This document shows, piece by piece, positions 1 through 8,771 of a stretch of DNA of 64,000 nt. The translations under genes were made by a program, and so were the position numbers. The DNA comes from Betaproteobacteria bacterium (GTDB taxonomy: Bacteria; Pseudomonadota; Gammaproteobacteria; Burkholderiales; Casimicrobiaceae): NCBI GenBank assembly GCA_013298765.1, contig JAAFJA010000002.1, positions 434,001 through 498,000 on the forward strand, written 5' to 3'. Positions within the stretch are counted from its first letter, which is position 1. Every line of letters begins with the position of its first letter. The notes below the pieces were generated by a model. That model searched no databases. It had not been told where the DNA came from and saw nothing but the letters and a program-made list of their open reading frames with translations.

Positions 1-1317
1 GACATCATCGCCGTAGGTAACGCGCGACGGCACTGGTTTTGTTTTGTCAGCCGCCGAATACCAAGGCATCAAAAAGAAGAATGCGAAGTAAAGCACCGTG
101 CAGAAGCGAGCCACCCAAGTTGCGCGATCTTTGGTGTCAAGGAAGCTTGCCCAGTCGCCAAACTGTCCCCACACCGTCGTCGGCTTCACACCCAGATAAC
201 CGAGCACCAAGAAGCACACGATGAAGATCGTGAACCAGGTTTTCCACTGCGTGCCGCGATAGCGAATCGACTTCACTGTGCTGCGATCAAGCCATGGCAA
301 CGCAAAGAAAATAAGCGTCGATAAGCCCATCGCGATCACACCAGGGAACTGCGAACCAAACATTGGCGGAACAGCGCGCAAGATTGAGTAGAACGGCGTG
401 AAATACCAAACTGGTGCAATGTGGTCCGGCGTTTTCAGCGGGTCAGCGGGCACGAAGTTGTTGTATTCGAGGAAGTAGCCGCCCATTTCAGGCGCGAAGA
501 ACACGATCGCCGAGAAGATCATCAGGAAGACGACCACGCCAACGATGTCTTTCACCGTGTAGTACGGATGGAACGGAATGCCGTCGGCCGGTGCGTCTTT
601 CGACCAACGATTGCCCTTCGGGCCTTGCTTGATTTCGACGCCATCCGGATTGTTAGAGCCCACTTCATGCAGCGCGATGATGTGCGCAGCGACGAGGCCA
701 AGTAACACCAGAGGCAACGCGATCACATGGAACGCGAAGAAGCGGTTCAACGTTGCATCGCCCACGGCGTAATCGCCACGGATCCACACGGCCAGATCAG
801 GTCCGATGAACGGCACAGCGGCAAACAAGTTCACAATCACCTGCGCACCCCAGAAGCTCATTTGCCCCCACGGAAGCAGGTAGCCAAAGAACGCCTCAGC
901 CATCAAGCAGAGATAGATCAAGCAGCCGAAAATCCAGATCAATTCGCGCGGCTTGCGATAGCTGCCGTACATCAGGCCACGGCACATATGCAGATAGACC
1001 ACGACGAAGAACATCGAAGCGCCGGTCGAGTGCATGTAGCGAATGAGCCAACCGTAGTCGACGTCTCGCATGATGTATTCCACAGAGCCGAACGCGTAAT
1101 TCGCATCGGGCTTGTAGTTCATCGTAAGAAAGATGCCGGTAACAATTTGAAGCACCAACACCAGCATCGCGAGCGAGCCAAAGTAGTACCAAAAGTTAAA
1201 GTTTTTCGGCGCGTAATACTCGGTGAGATGCTCTTTCATCAAACCGGTGACAGGGAACCGCTCATCGACCCAGCGCATCACTGGATTGGTGAACATAGAG
1301 GGTTGTTTGGAAGCCAT
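1..1317 (-). CDS. petB: Cytochrome b of the bc1 complex (3' part outside the window)
   Basis: This is the membrane cytochrome b subunit of ubiquinol:cytochrome c reductase, which binds two b-type hemes and forms the quinone sites. The reading frame is open from an ATG to the left edge, so the C-terminus is missing here. Family hallmarks include FNFWYYFGSLAMLVLVLQ near residue 42, YMHSTGAS, LPWGQMSFWGAQV and the quinol-site region around APVWYFTPFYSILRA. A Shine-Dalgarno AAGGAG overlaps the end of petA, 12 bp upstream, so the two genes are translated from one message. petC would be expected beyond the left edge. Confidence 0.97.
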   Translation of the reverse strand, partial: MASKQPSMFTNPVMRWVDERFPVTGLMKEHLTEYYAPKNFNFWYYFGSLAMLVLVLQIVTGIFLTMNYKPDANYAFGSVEYIMRDVDYGWLIRYMHSTGASMFFVVVYLHMCRGLMYGSYRKPRELIWIFGCLIYLCLMAEAFFGYLLPWGQMSFWGAQVIVNLFAAVPFIGPDLAVWIRGDYAVGDATLNRFFAFHVIALPLVLLGLVAAHIIALHEVGSNNPDGVEIKQGPKGNRWSKDAPADGIPFHPYYTVKDIVGVVVFLMIFSAIVFFAPEMGGYFLEYNNFVPADPLKTPDHIAPVWYFTPFYSILRAVPPMFGSQFPGVIAMGLSTLIFFALPWLDRSTVKSIRYRGTQWKTWFTIFIVCFLVLGYLGVKPTTVWGQFGDWASFLDTKDRATWVARFCTVLYFAFFFLMPWYSAADKTKPVPSRVTYGDDV

Positions 1318-1329
1318 CGCAACTACTCC

Positions 1330-1920
1330 TTAAGCTTCTTTACCATCGGGCGTGATGCCAATCACAAGTTTGGTGCCATCGATTTTGTGATCGGGCACGG
1401 GCAAATTGGTGGGCGCCGGCGAGCCGGTGTACACGCGGCCTGCGACGTCAAACTTCGAGCCATGGCATGGGCAGTAAAAGCCGCCTAGCCAATCATTCCC
1501 AAGTTCACCAGGGGTGAGACGCGAAACAGGCGAGCAACCGAGATGCGTGCAAACACCTTCCATCACCACCAATTCAGGGCTGATAGATCGCGTTTTCGGA
1601 TCAACATAAGCCGGTTGCAGCGAGCCCTTCGAAAGTGGATCCGCCAATTGCGAAGCAGGAATTTGAGAGAGCGAGGCAACCTGCTCCGGGGTGCGCTTCA
1701 TTACCCACACGACTTTTCCGCGCCACTCGACGTTGAGTTTTTCACCCGGTTTCAAGTTCGAAATATCGACTTCGACCGGCGCACCTGCGGCCTTCGCGCG
1801 CTCCGACGGCGTCATCGAGGTTACGAAGGGCGCGACAGCGGCGGCTCCGAGCATCGCGCCGGGCACTGCGGCAGTTGCGATTGCGGCGCGACGCCGCGAT
1901 TGATTGACTGGTTCGCTCAT
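1330..1920 (-). CDS. petA: Rieske iron-sulfur subunit of cytochrome bc1
   Basis: The 196-residue protein carries the [2Fe-2S] cluster that takes electrons from ubiquinol and passes them to cytochrome c1. Cluster-binding boxes CTHLGC (124-129) and CPCHGS (150-155) are intact. The N-terminus has a twin-arginine signal-anchor: SRRR at 8-11, then a hydrophobic Ala-rich stretch. The ATG chosen puts this motif at the start; an in-frame upstream extension adds residues unlike the family. It is the first gene of petAB. Export should need the Tat system, whose genes lie about 9 kb away. Confidence 0.96.
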   Translation of the reverse strand: MSEPVNQSRRRAAIATAAVPGAMLGAAAVAPFVTSMTPSERAKAAGAPVEVDISNLKPGEKLNVEWRGKVVWVMKRTPEQVASLSQIPASQLADPLSKGSLQPAYVDPKTRSISPELVVMEGVCTHLGCSPVSRLTPGELGNDWLGGFYCPCHGSKFDVAGRVYTGSPAPTNLPVPDHKIDGTKLVIGITPDGKEA

Positions 1921-2406
1921 TGGCTTCCCGTGATTCCTGCTAAGGCGTAACTTGTTGATTTGCCGCGATTTATTTTGCGCCGCGACTCCCAGAAGCGGAC
2001 TGCACAAATGGGCAATCCGCAAAGGCGCCTAGGACAAACTCTCAGATTTTAGCCGAGTGGCAGAGGTTTCGAGGGTTTTTGGTCTCCGTGAATGATAGAG
2101 AAAACGAACTGCTTAGCGCAAATTAAGTGAATTGCTAAAAGCCTTATTTAAATTGGCTTACAAGACCATTTTCATAAATATCACTAACCGCCAATTTTTA
2201 CCCTATGCCCAATAATAAAAAAAGACTATCCGTAAAGTGCTAATTAAGAATCTACAAACGTACGCCGCATACAAAACGCGTCTGCGACGTTACCGCCGCT
2301 TCCGCACGCAACATGGTTTATCCTCGCAGTTATTGCGGCGCAACATAAAAACGACGTGAGCCCGAGCCGCAACGAGCGCTTGCGTGATATTTCCGAGAGC
2401 ATCCTC
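1921..2406. promoter_or_regulatory. AT-rich divergent intergenic region between petA and asd
   Basis: This 486-bp stretch separates the divergent petA and asd genes and must hold their promoters. From about 2100 to 2250 it is clearly richer in A and T than the flanking genes, with several A and T runs. I see no convincing open frame with its own ribosome-binding site, no tRNA and no strong hairpin. I could not assign -35/-10 boxes with confidence. Confidence 0.5.
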
Positions 2407-3564
2407 ATGGCCCTACGCGTTGGCCTCGTCGGTTGGCGAGGCATGGTTGGTTCCGTGCTCATGCAGCGCATGAGCGCTGAGCGCGATTTCGAATCGATCG
2501 AAACTACTTTTTTCAGCACATCCACCGCGGGCAAACCTGCGCCCAAGATTGACGGCTGCAAAGTGTTCGATCCCGTCTTGCAAGATGGAAACGACGTTTC
2601 GAAATTGAAAACGCAGGACGTGATCATCACCTGCCAAGGCGGCGATTACACGAAAGAGATTTACAAGCCGCTGCGCGACGCAGGTTGGAAAGGTCACTGG
2701 ATCGACGCATCCAAAATTCTGCGGATGAATGATGATTCGATCATCATTCTTGATCCTGTGAACATGCCGGTCATCAAGACTGCGCTTTCAAAGGGCATCA
2801 CGAATTGGATCGGCGGCAACTGCACCGTGAGCTGCATGTTGATGGGCGTGGGTGCGCTCTACAAAGCCGGTCTCGTCGAATGGATGCAAACCTCGACCTA
2901 CCAAGCGGCCTCGGGCGGCGGTGCACCGAACATGCGCGAACTCCTCACGCAATACGGCGCACTCTACGCCGAAGTCAAGGACTTGCTCAACGATCCAGCG
3001 AGTGCGATTCTCGAAATCGATCGCAAAGTCACCGCGAAGCAGCGCGCGTTCACGCCTGAGGAAACCGCCAACTTCCGCGGCGTTCCGCTCGGCGGCAATC
3101 TCATTCCGTGGATCGACGCTGATCGCGGCGACGGCACCACGCTTGAGGAATGGAAAGGCGGCGCTGAGACCAACAAGATCATGGGCATTGCCAACGCGCT
3201 GCTCGGCTCGACCGACAAGCCGATCCCCATCGATTCAACCTGTGTTCGCATCGGCTCCATGCGTTGCCACGCGCAATCGCTCACGTTCAAACTCAAGAAG
3301 GACGTGCCGCTCGCCGACCTCGAAGATATGATCAAAAACGACAACCCGTGGGTGAAGTACGTCCCCAACGAGCGCGTCGCCACCGAAACCCAACTAACTG
3401 CCAAAGAAGTCGCAGGCACCATGACAATCCCCGTCGGCCGTGTCCGCAAACTCGCGATGGGCCCGGAGTACCTGGGCGCATTCACCATCGGCGATCAACT
3501 GCTCTGGGGTGCAGCGGAGCCGCTACGCCGCATGCTACGGATCATTCAGGGCGATATTGCGTAG
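2407..3564 (+). CDS. asd: Aspartate-semialdehyde dehydrogenase
   Basis: The enzyme reduces aspartyl phosphate to aspartate semialdehyde with NADPH, the branch point to lysine, diaminopimelate, threonine and methionine. The ATG chosen gives MALRVGLVGWRGMVGSVL, the family's N-terminal NADP-binding glycine motif. A GTG 51 bp upstream would add an unlike leader. The catalytic cysteine is Cys139 in GGNCTVS. At 385 residues it is slightly longer than the Gram-negative form. dapA, a later lysine-branch gene, is at the other end of the window. No strong Shine-Dalgarno sequence precedes the ATG. Confidence 0.95.
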   Translation: MALRVGLVGWRGMVGSVLMQRMSAERDFESIETTFFSTSTAGKPAPKIDGCKVFDPVLQDGNDVSKLKTQDVIITCQGGDYTKEIYKPLRDAGWKGHWIDASKILRMNDDSIIILDPVNMPVIKTALSKGITNWIGGNCTVSCMLMGVGALYKAGLVEWMQTSTYQAASGGGAPNMRELLTQYGALYAEVKDLLNDPASAILEIDRKVTAKQRAFTPEETANFRGVPLGGNLIPWIDADRGDGTTLEEWKGGAETNKIMGIANALLGSTDKPIPIDSTCVRIGSMRCHAQSLTFKLKKDVPLADLEDMIKNDNPWVKYVPNERVATETQLTAKEVAGTMTIPVGRVRKLAMGPEYLGAFTIGDQLLWGAAEPLRRMLRIIQGDIA

Positions 3565-3585
3565 CCTAGCGGCTGAGTTGCGTTG

Positions 3586-4305
3586 ATGCGAGAGTCCTTA
3601 AAAGATTACTACGACACCGTCGAAAAAGTCGTCGACGCGCCGATCGAAGAGCTCGCGGCGAAACTGCTGCGGGTCTTAGTATCGCGAAAGCCAAAACTGG
3701 ATGATGTCGAGTCGAACGCCCAACTGATTGGTTCTCTTCGCGAAGAGTACGGTAGTGAAGCGATATTCCTGCCCTGCTCGGAAGCGTGGGATTGGCTCCA
3801 GCGCAACGGCCTCCTTTGTTATTCGCCAGCTCAGCATGGAAACTGGATGTACATCACGCGGCTCGGGCGCAAGCTAGCCAGCGAAGCAGAACTGGGCAAA
3901 TGGTTTGCAGAGCGTGAACTACCAAATGAGTATCTTCACCCATCTCTACAGGGGCTACCTCTATCGCTCTACCGACAGGGACACTACGACACTGCAGTGT
4001 TTGAGGCGTTCAAACTGCTCGAAGTGACGATGCGGGAGCAAGCCAAACTTCCGGACGCTCACATCGGGACGAAGCTGGCGAGCAAAGCCTTCAACCCGGA
4101 GGATGGCGCGCTAACCGACGTCAATGCAGAACAAGGGGAAAAAACAGCGCTGATGAACCTGATGGCTGGAGCAATCGGCAGTTACAAGAATCCGCAAAGC
4201 CATCGACGCGTTGGCGTCGATGCCACCGATGCGCGTGAAATGCTAATACTTGCGTCGCATCTACTAAAAATTGTGATGAGTCGGGGCTCTCAATCGATAG
4301 AGTAA
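3586..4305 (+). CDS. TIGR02391 (Ymh) family protein, HEPN-like C-terminus
   Basis: This 239-residue soluble protein resembles the TIGR02391/Hypoth_Ymh family. The first 110 residues are helical with a winged-helix look (EAWDWLQRNGLL, then YITRLGRKLAS). The C-terminal half has the family signature: a helix with YDTAVFEAFKLLEVTMREQA followed by GAIGSYKNPQSHR. The conserved Asn-Pro/His-Arg element recalls HEPN domains, some of which are RNases in defence or toxin systems; that link is inference. ATG 3586 is directly preceded by an in-frame TTG. It follows asd by 21 bp on the same strand, with no antitoxin-like partner beside it. Confidence 0.8.
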   Translation: MRESLKDYYDTVEKVVDAPIEELAAKLLRVLVSRKPKLDDVESNAQLIGSLREEYGSEAIFLPCSEAWDWLQRNGLLCYSPAQHGNWMYITRLGRKLASEAELGKWFAERELPNEYLHPSLQGLPLSLYRQGHYDTAVFEAFKLLEVTMREQAKLPDAHIGTKLASKAFNPEDGALTDVNAEQGEKTALMNLMAGAIGSYKNPQSHRRVGVDATDAREMLILASHLLKIVMSRGSQSIE

Positions 4306-4369
4306 TTCGCGCGCTTGCGTATGACCTCCCGCCCGAGAGCTCGCGTAGCGAACGTTAAGTCAACACTGT

Positions 4370-4909
4370 TCAGTACAAATCAAACGCCACTTTGTGTTTC
4401 CGCAGTAGCCCCTGCGCCAACTCTTTCCATGGTCCTTGCGGCGACCAAATCTGTGCGACGGCGTCATAGGCGGTAAACGCGGTCTCGTTTCGCCGCAATA
4501 CGCGGTAGAGAAACACCATCGTCGATGCGCGCATGTTCACCTGACAATGAACCAACACCTTTTTGTTTTTCAGTCGACTCAACGCGGCTGAAACTTGCTC
4601 GAAGTGGGCCTCGGTCGGCGCACCGAACGGAATCGGAATGTGCACGAATTCAATGCCCTGCGTTGCAAGCAGCTCAGCTTCGTTCTTCACGGCGTCGGGC
4701 ACCGACAACGGCGCGAGGTAGATAACCGCCTCGAAGCCCTCTTTCGCAAGCGCCGAAAGCGACGCAGCGGTCGGCTGACCGGATGTAACTAGATTGGGCT
4801 CTATGACTACGACATTGGGCGCGACAAGCGCCTGTGCGGGCACACAGGTGATGAACGCGATTACCGAAACGGCTGCGGCAACTTTGCTGGGTAGGGAATT
4901 GGCGATCAT
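4370..4909 (-). CDS. Periplasmic cysteine-phosphatase-like protein
   Basis: The 179-residue product starts with a signal peptide ending near residue 27 (PAQA). It continues with a dual-specificity-type phosphatase fold: TSGQPTAASLSALAKEGFEAVIYL and then the loop VHCQVNMRAS with Cys122 and Arg128. The fold and Cys/Arg pair suggest a phosphatase acting outside the cytoplasm. Asn replaces the usual Gly in HCxxGxR, a variant I recall in exported proteins of this type. An earlier in-frame TTG and GTG exist; the ATG is preferred. The substrate is unknown. It lies 110 bp beyond the thioredoxin-like gene in the transcription direction. Confidence 0.8.
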   Translation of the reverse strand: MIANSLPSKVAAAVSVIAFITCVPAQALVAPNVVVIEPNLVTSGQPTAASLSALAKEGFEAVIYLAPLSVPDAVKNEAELLATQGIEFVHIPIPFGAPTEAHFEQVSAALSRLKNKKVLVHCQVNMRASTMVFLYRVLRRNETAFTAYDAVAQIWSPQGPWKELAQGLLRKHKVAFDLY

Positions 4910-5019
4910 CACTGTGCGATTCGACAAACTAGACGTTTGCCTTGAGGGGAAGCGTCTGCGCTTGCTGAAATTTTTGCTCGCGTCACCTCGTACGGTGACG
5001 CGAACTCGTTCGCAGCGTT

Positions 5020-6663
5020 TTAACCCGCCGCCTTCGCCTTAGGCCGGAATGCGCCGCGGCAGCTTGCAGCCGCAGGATCGTTACTCGGCAGCTTTTCGCA
5101 AATGCGATCAAGATCGGTGCGAAGTGTTGCGAGCGCTGCGCGCCGTGCATCGGTGTTTGCCCATTGATCAAGCGCCGTGCCGACCCGCTCAAGCGAGCGT
5201 AGGCTCCGTTCGTAGAACGCGTCCGGTGCTGCCTGCGCGTCCCCGAGCACGCTCTTTGTGGCGACAACGATTCGCGCGGTGTCTTGCGGGGCATCCGCGA
5301 GCAATGCGCGCACGTAGAGGCCGCCCCATTGCAGACGCGTGGCCGGCCCCTCGCCTTTTTCGTACGCCTGCTGCGCATATCCAATTGCAGCGGCCTTATC
5401 GCCACGTTTCTTTGCGTTCTCCGAAAGGTCAGACAAGAAATAGTGCGGCGCAATTGCCTTTCCGACCTCCGCCTTCAGCAAGGCGTCAGATTCATCGAGC
5501 AGCCCCACTTCGCGGAGCACAAACGCGGCGACCGACATGGTGGCTTGACGCGTCATGCGGTCATTCGTTTGCGTGTCGGCGGCTTTCACTACGTCGCGCG
5601 CTTGCGTCACGAGTGCGGCGGGATACTTCGGCGCGGCGCTTGTTTCGCCCGCCTTCACTTCTGGCGCATCGAGCGCGGCGAGACGAATCTTCCCGACCAT
5701 CGCGGCAAGGCGATCCGCGTGTGTGGATTGCGAATTCTTGATGACCGCTTCAAGCGCGGCGTTGAAATTGTTTTGCAGCGACGTACGTCGTGGTGAGCCG
5801 GATTCGGATGCGTAGCGCGTTAAATCACCGGCGCGCCAACTCAACACATCAAAGTTTTCCCGCACGCCCGGCGCATCGGCCAAAAGACGCGTGAGCTGCG
5901 CGTGGGCAACACTTTGCTCTGCGGCGCTCGCGTTGGTCTTCTCGCGTGCGGCGCGCGCGGCAGCGATCGCGAGCGCTTTCAACTGCAAGCGAGCTGCGAC
6001 TTTCGGCTGCACACTGGCCGCGCGCTGCGCAAGTTTTTGCAATGTTTCCGCACGGTCTTTTTCCGCGATCACGCGATCTTGATCGGTCTCCCAGCTATAA
6101 AACGTGAGCAAATCCCATTCGTCAGCGGAAAGCGCATCGCCCGCGAGCGCGCTCGCGAGGAGTTGCTTCACGGGGCGCGTTGCCTTCGCGCCGAGCGACA
6201 TTAGCCGCAGATATTTTGCGGGCTCCACTTCGCCCGGCAGACGCGTGATTTCGCGGCCATCGGGTGCGAAGACAATTGACGTGGGATACGCGGTCACCCC
6301 GTATTGCGCGCCCAAGCGCTGCGCACCGGGCGAATCGCCATCAATGTAGAGAGGCACAAACGATTTGCTCGCCTCAACGAAATCAGGTCGCGTAAAAATT
6401 GTAGATTTCACTTGGTTGCAAGGCGGGCACCATTTCGCAGTCCAGAACAAGAAAACAGGCTTGTTTTCTGTTCGCGCGCGCGCGAACACAGCGCTTGCGT
6501 CGCCCTTATCCGGAGTTACCCAGGTGATGCTTGAGGTGGACTTTGTCGAAGCCGTAGCGATTGTGCTCGCGCTCATCGAAACACCAGCGATGACGGCAAA
6601 CGCAACAGCGCTACCGATGAAGCGAATTTGATTCGTAGCGATTAGCGAGGAATTGGATTTCAT
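5020..6663 (-). CDS. Exported thioredoxin-fold protein with long helical C-terminal region
   Basis: This 547-residue protein has an N-terminal hydrophobic signal (about 14-33) and a thioredoxin-like domain near 47-150. The redox motif is WCPPC at 78-82, with a cis-proline at Pro127 in AYPTS. The remaining 390 or so residues are Ala-rich and probably helical, TPR-like in character, with no recognised domain. It is probably a periplasmic thiol:disulfide protein related to DsbD/thioredoxin_7 domains. The long tail could hold a partner, but nothing nearby identifies it. The next gene upstream in transcription (YciB-like) ends 42 bp away, so the two may be cotranscribed. Confidence 0.8.
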   Translation of the reverse strand: MKSNSSLIATNQIRFIGSAVAFAVIAGVSMSASTIATASTKSTSSITWVTPDKGDASAVFARARTENKPVFLFWTAKWCPPCNQVKSTIFTRPDFVEASKSFVPLYIDGDSPGAQRLGAQYGVTAYPTSIVFAPDGREITRLPGEVEPAKYLRLMSLGAKATRPVKQLLASALAGDALSADEWDLLTFYSWETDQDRVIAEKDRAETLQKLAQRAASVQPKVAARLQLKALAIAAARAAREKTNASAAEQSVAHAQLTRLLADAPGVRENFDVLSWRAGDLTRYASESGSPRRTSLQNNFNAALEAVIKNSQSTHADRLAAMVGKIRLAALDAPEVKAGETSAAPKYPAALVTQARDVVKAADTQTNDRMTRQATMSVAAFVLREVGLLDESDALLKAEVGKAIAPHYFLSDLSENAKKRGDKAAAIGYAQQAYEKGEGPATRLQWGGLYVRALLADAPQDTARIVVATKSVLGDAQAAPDAFYERSLRSLERVGTALDQWANTDARRAALATLRTDLDRICEKLPSNDPAAASCRGAFRPKAKAAG

Positions 6664-6705
6664 GGTTGTGTGCGATTAGTCTGCTGGTACGTATGGAGTA
6701 ACACT

Positions 6706-7650
6706 CTAAGTTTGCCTGGATTGTGGCATAGCCCACTTGATCACAGCGAAGGTTAAACCCAGTGCGAGGATGGTGTCGAGAAACGTCGTGTAGAAGAGCC
6801 ACGCATCCGTGGAAAACACCTTGGCAACGCCGTAATTGAGCACCGCCATCACCACCCCCACCATACCGATCCCGAGCGTTAGTCGACCTGGCGACGTATC
6901 GGGATGCGGCATGTAGCGCACAAGTCTGCGCCCAAGGTATCGCCCACCAAACGCGCCGTCGGTGAGAAAGATTCCGGCAGTAAGAAGGCCAAGAATCGTG
7001 CTTCGCATCTTGACCATTTCGTCGTCTTGAAAGGCTAGCGCGAAACCCGCCGTTACCAGCGACATGATGATGCCAAACGTTGCAAGACCCCCCATCAAAT
7101 CGATGCGTGTAATGCGCTGAATGATCCATCCGAGGATGCCTGCGCCCGCGGACACCAGCGCCGCCGTGGTGAGATTGGTCATCTTTGCGACAACGAAGAA
7201 TAGAAGCGCGATGAACACGTCGAAAAGGAGCGATGGTTTGTTGCGCTTGAATTGCTCTGTCTGCCGATCTTCCTCCGCGCGGTCGCGCTCGATCATTTCT
7301 GGCGACAGCGTCTCACCGGGCGCGAGCGTTCGCCCCATTGAGGGCGGCCATTGGATGGTTTGGCCGGGCGCGCTTTCAAACACCAAACGCCCGTTGATCC
7401 GCACCGCAATTTGCGTTTTGAACCAACCTACATAGCCGGATTCGATGTCTAGGCGACGCCCGTCTGGCAACACGTGGGTGAGATGATTGTTTCGAAACGC
7501 GCGCTGGCCTTTGTAGCGATAGACGTCGCGCGCTTGCTCGACACCGTCGATTTCAAGAATGGAGGTGAGATCTTCGAGCGTGGCGATGGTGGTGACGAGG
7601 CCGTTCACGCCCTCAGCGCTGAACGGTCGTTTGTAAGTCCAAATTTTCAT
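6706..7650 (-). CDS. YciB/IspZ-like membrane protein with N-terminal extension
   Basis: From the ATG giving MKIWTYKRPF the protein has 314 residues. The C-terminal 180 resemble septation protein YciB/IspZ: five hydrophobic segments, the FQDDEMVKMRSTILGLL block (family: LQDETFIKWKPT) and LNYGVAKVFSTDAWLFY (family: LNLYVAxNFSTDxWVNFK). The first 130 or so residues are soluble, with a short beta-rich region (about 10-105) and a charged stretch, and are absent from ordinary YciB of about 180 residues. Known YciB acts at the inner membrane in envelope integrity and division. The role of the extension is unknown. Confidence 0.72.
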   Translation of the reverse strand: MKIWTYKRPFSAEGVNGLVTTIATLEDLTSILEIDGVEQARDVYRYKGQRAFRNNHLTHVLPDGRRLDIESGYVGWFKTQIAVRINGRLVFESAPGQTIQWPPSMGRTLAPGETLSPEMIERDRAEEDRQTEQFKRNKPSLLFDVFIALLFFVVAKMTNLTTAALVSAGAGILGWIIQRITRIDLMGGLATFGIIMSLVTAGFALAFQDDEMVKMRSTILGLLTAGIFLTDGAFGGRYLGRRLVRYMPHPDTSPGRLTLGIGMVGVVMAVLNYGVAKVFSTDAWLFYTTFLDTILALGLTFAVIKWAMPQSRQT

Positions 7651-7770
7651 GGACAGAATTATCGCGAGAGTCGCGCGGTTCACGAGGCGCTCCGCGACGA
7701 ACGACGAGCAGGCTTCAAGCTTCTAACGGGTAGCAGTGGTCAAAACTTGCGTCTTTCTCTACCTAAACCA

Positions 7771-7854
7771 TATTTAACTGGGGCTAGATGAGATTAATCG
7801 ATTTATTCGTCTTTAAGCGATATTTTGATCTCGACCCGATTAAATCGGCGCTAA
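7771..7854 (+). repeat. Dispersed paired-motif element, copy A
   Basis: Two related motifs lie in the same direction: GGGGCTAGAT at 7780-7789 and CCCGATTAAATCGGCGCTA at 7835-7853. Their shared GCTA cores are 67 bp apart. The element lies in the intergenic gap, beginning about 20 bp beyond the Nif3 stop codon as that gene is read. Similar pairs occur at 12947, 34472 and 41011. The family and its function are unknown to me. Confidence 0.6.
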
Positions 7855-7875
7855 ACACCATGAGCAGTGTACTTC

Positions 7876-8694
7876 TCAAAGCGGGGAATCGATGTCAATG
7901 AATTCGCTCGTCACTTTGAATTTGGCCGCGAGATGCTCGCCTAGGCGTCGCGGACCGTCACGCTCGCTCGCGTGATGGCCGACGGTGATGAGTGTGACGT
8001 TGCTTTCGCGAGCCACATGGATGTGGTGCTCAGAGATCTCACCCGTGATGAAGGCTTCAGCGCCGGCATCAATCGCGTCGCGCAACAGCGAACCACCCGC
8101 CCCCGTGCACCACGCGATTTTTTGCACGTTGCCGACCGAGCTTGTGTAGAGGGCAACTCGATTGCCGAAATGTCGTGCGCAAAACGCCGCAAGCACCGCC
8201 GGACGAACGGGAATACCGCTTCCGAGTTGTCCGTACAGCACTAAATCGGCCTCGCCGGTCGCGCCCATCACGGTAAGCCCCAATCGGCGTGCAAGTTGCG
8301 CGTTGTTGCCCACCTCCGCGTGGGCATCGAGCGGAAGGTGAAAAGCAAACAGATTGATGTTTTTGGAGAGCAGATACGAGATGCGCTTCTTGTGGAAGCC
8401 CACGATTCGTGGATCGTCGCCCTTCCAGAAAAGCCCATGATGAACAAGGATCGTGTCGGCCTGAGCGGCGATGGCCGCTTCAATCAACCCCTCGTTCGCG
8501 GTGACACCGGTAACGATCTTGTGAACCAGCGCCGAGCCCTCAACTTGCAGGCCATTAGGGGCGACGTCCTTAAAACGGCGAACGTCGAGGAAATCGCTCA
8601 GGTAGCGCGCCAAAGCGTCGCGGCTTACCGCATTCGGTCGTGGAAGGTTGGCATCAGCGTGTTGCATAAAATTTGTGGATTCCGCGTCGCGCAT
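7876..8694 (-). CDS. Nif3-like dinuclear metal center protein
   Basis: The 272-residue protein belongs to the Nif3/YbgI (DUF34) family of ring-forming hexamers with two metals per site. Visible ligand motifs are ILVHHGLFW, HLPLDAH near mid-protein and TVGHHASE near the end. GGAGGAGGGG directly before this ATG decides the start over an ATG further upstream and another nine codons downstream. The biochemical role is unsettled; GTP cyclohydrolase I-like and repair roles have been proposed in the literature. It is divergent from the HtrA protease, with about 77 bp between starts, as is common in betaproteobacteria. Confidence 0.9.
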   Translation of the reverse strand: MRDAESTNFMQHADANLPRPNAVSRDALARYLSDFLDVRRFKDVAPNGLQVEGSALVHKIVTGVTANEGLIEAAIAAQADTILVHHGLFWKGDDPRIVGFHKKRISYLLSKNINLFAFHLPLDAHAEVGNNAQLARRLGLTVMGATGEADLVLYGQLGSGIPVRPAVLAAFCARHFGNRVALYTSSVGNVQKIAWCTGAGGSLLRDAIDAGAEAFITGEISEHHIHVARESNVTLITVGHHASERDGPRRLGEHLAAKFKVTSEFIDIDSPL

Positions 8695-8771
8695 ATCCCC
8701 TCCTCCAAAATTGCGGATGCGCCCCGCGATCGCAAAATGCCTCAGGGCGAACACTTCCGGATGGTGTCTTT

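Noticed and set aside
727-1488. Open frame of about 250 codons on the plus strand opposite petB and petA
   Set aside because: His/Arg-rich shadow of conserved cytochrome b sequence; no family resemblance.
1921-2022. Longer N-terminus for the Rieske protein
   Set aside because: The added residues precede the Tat signal and do not resemble the family; the ATG at 1920 puts the twin-arginine motif at the start.
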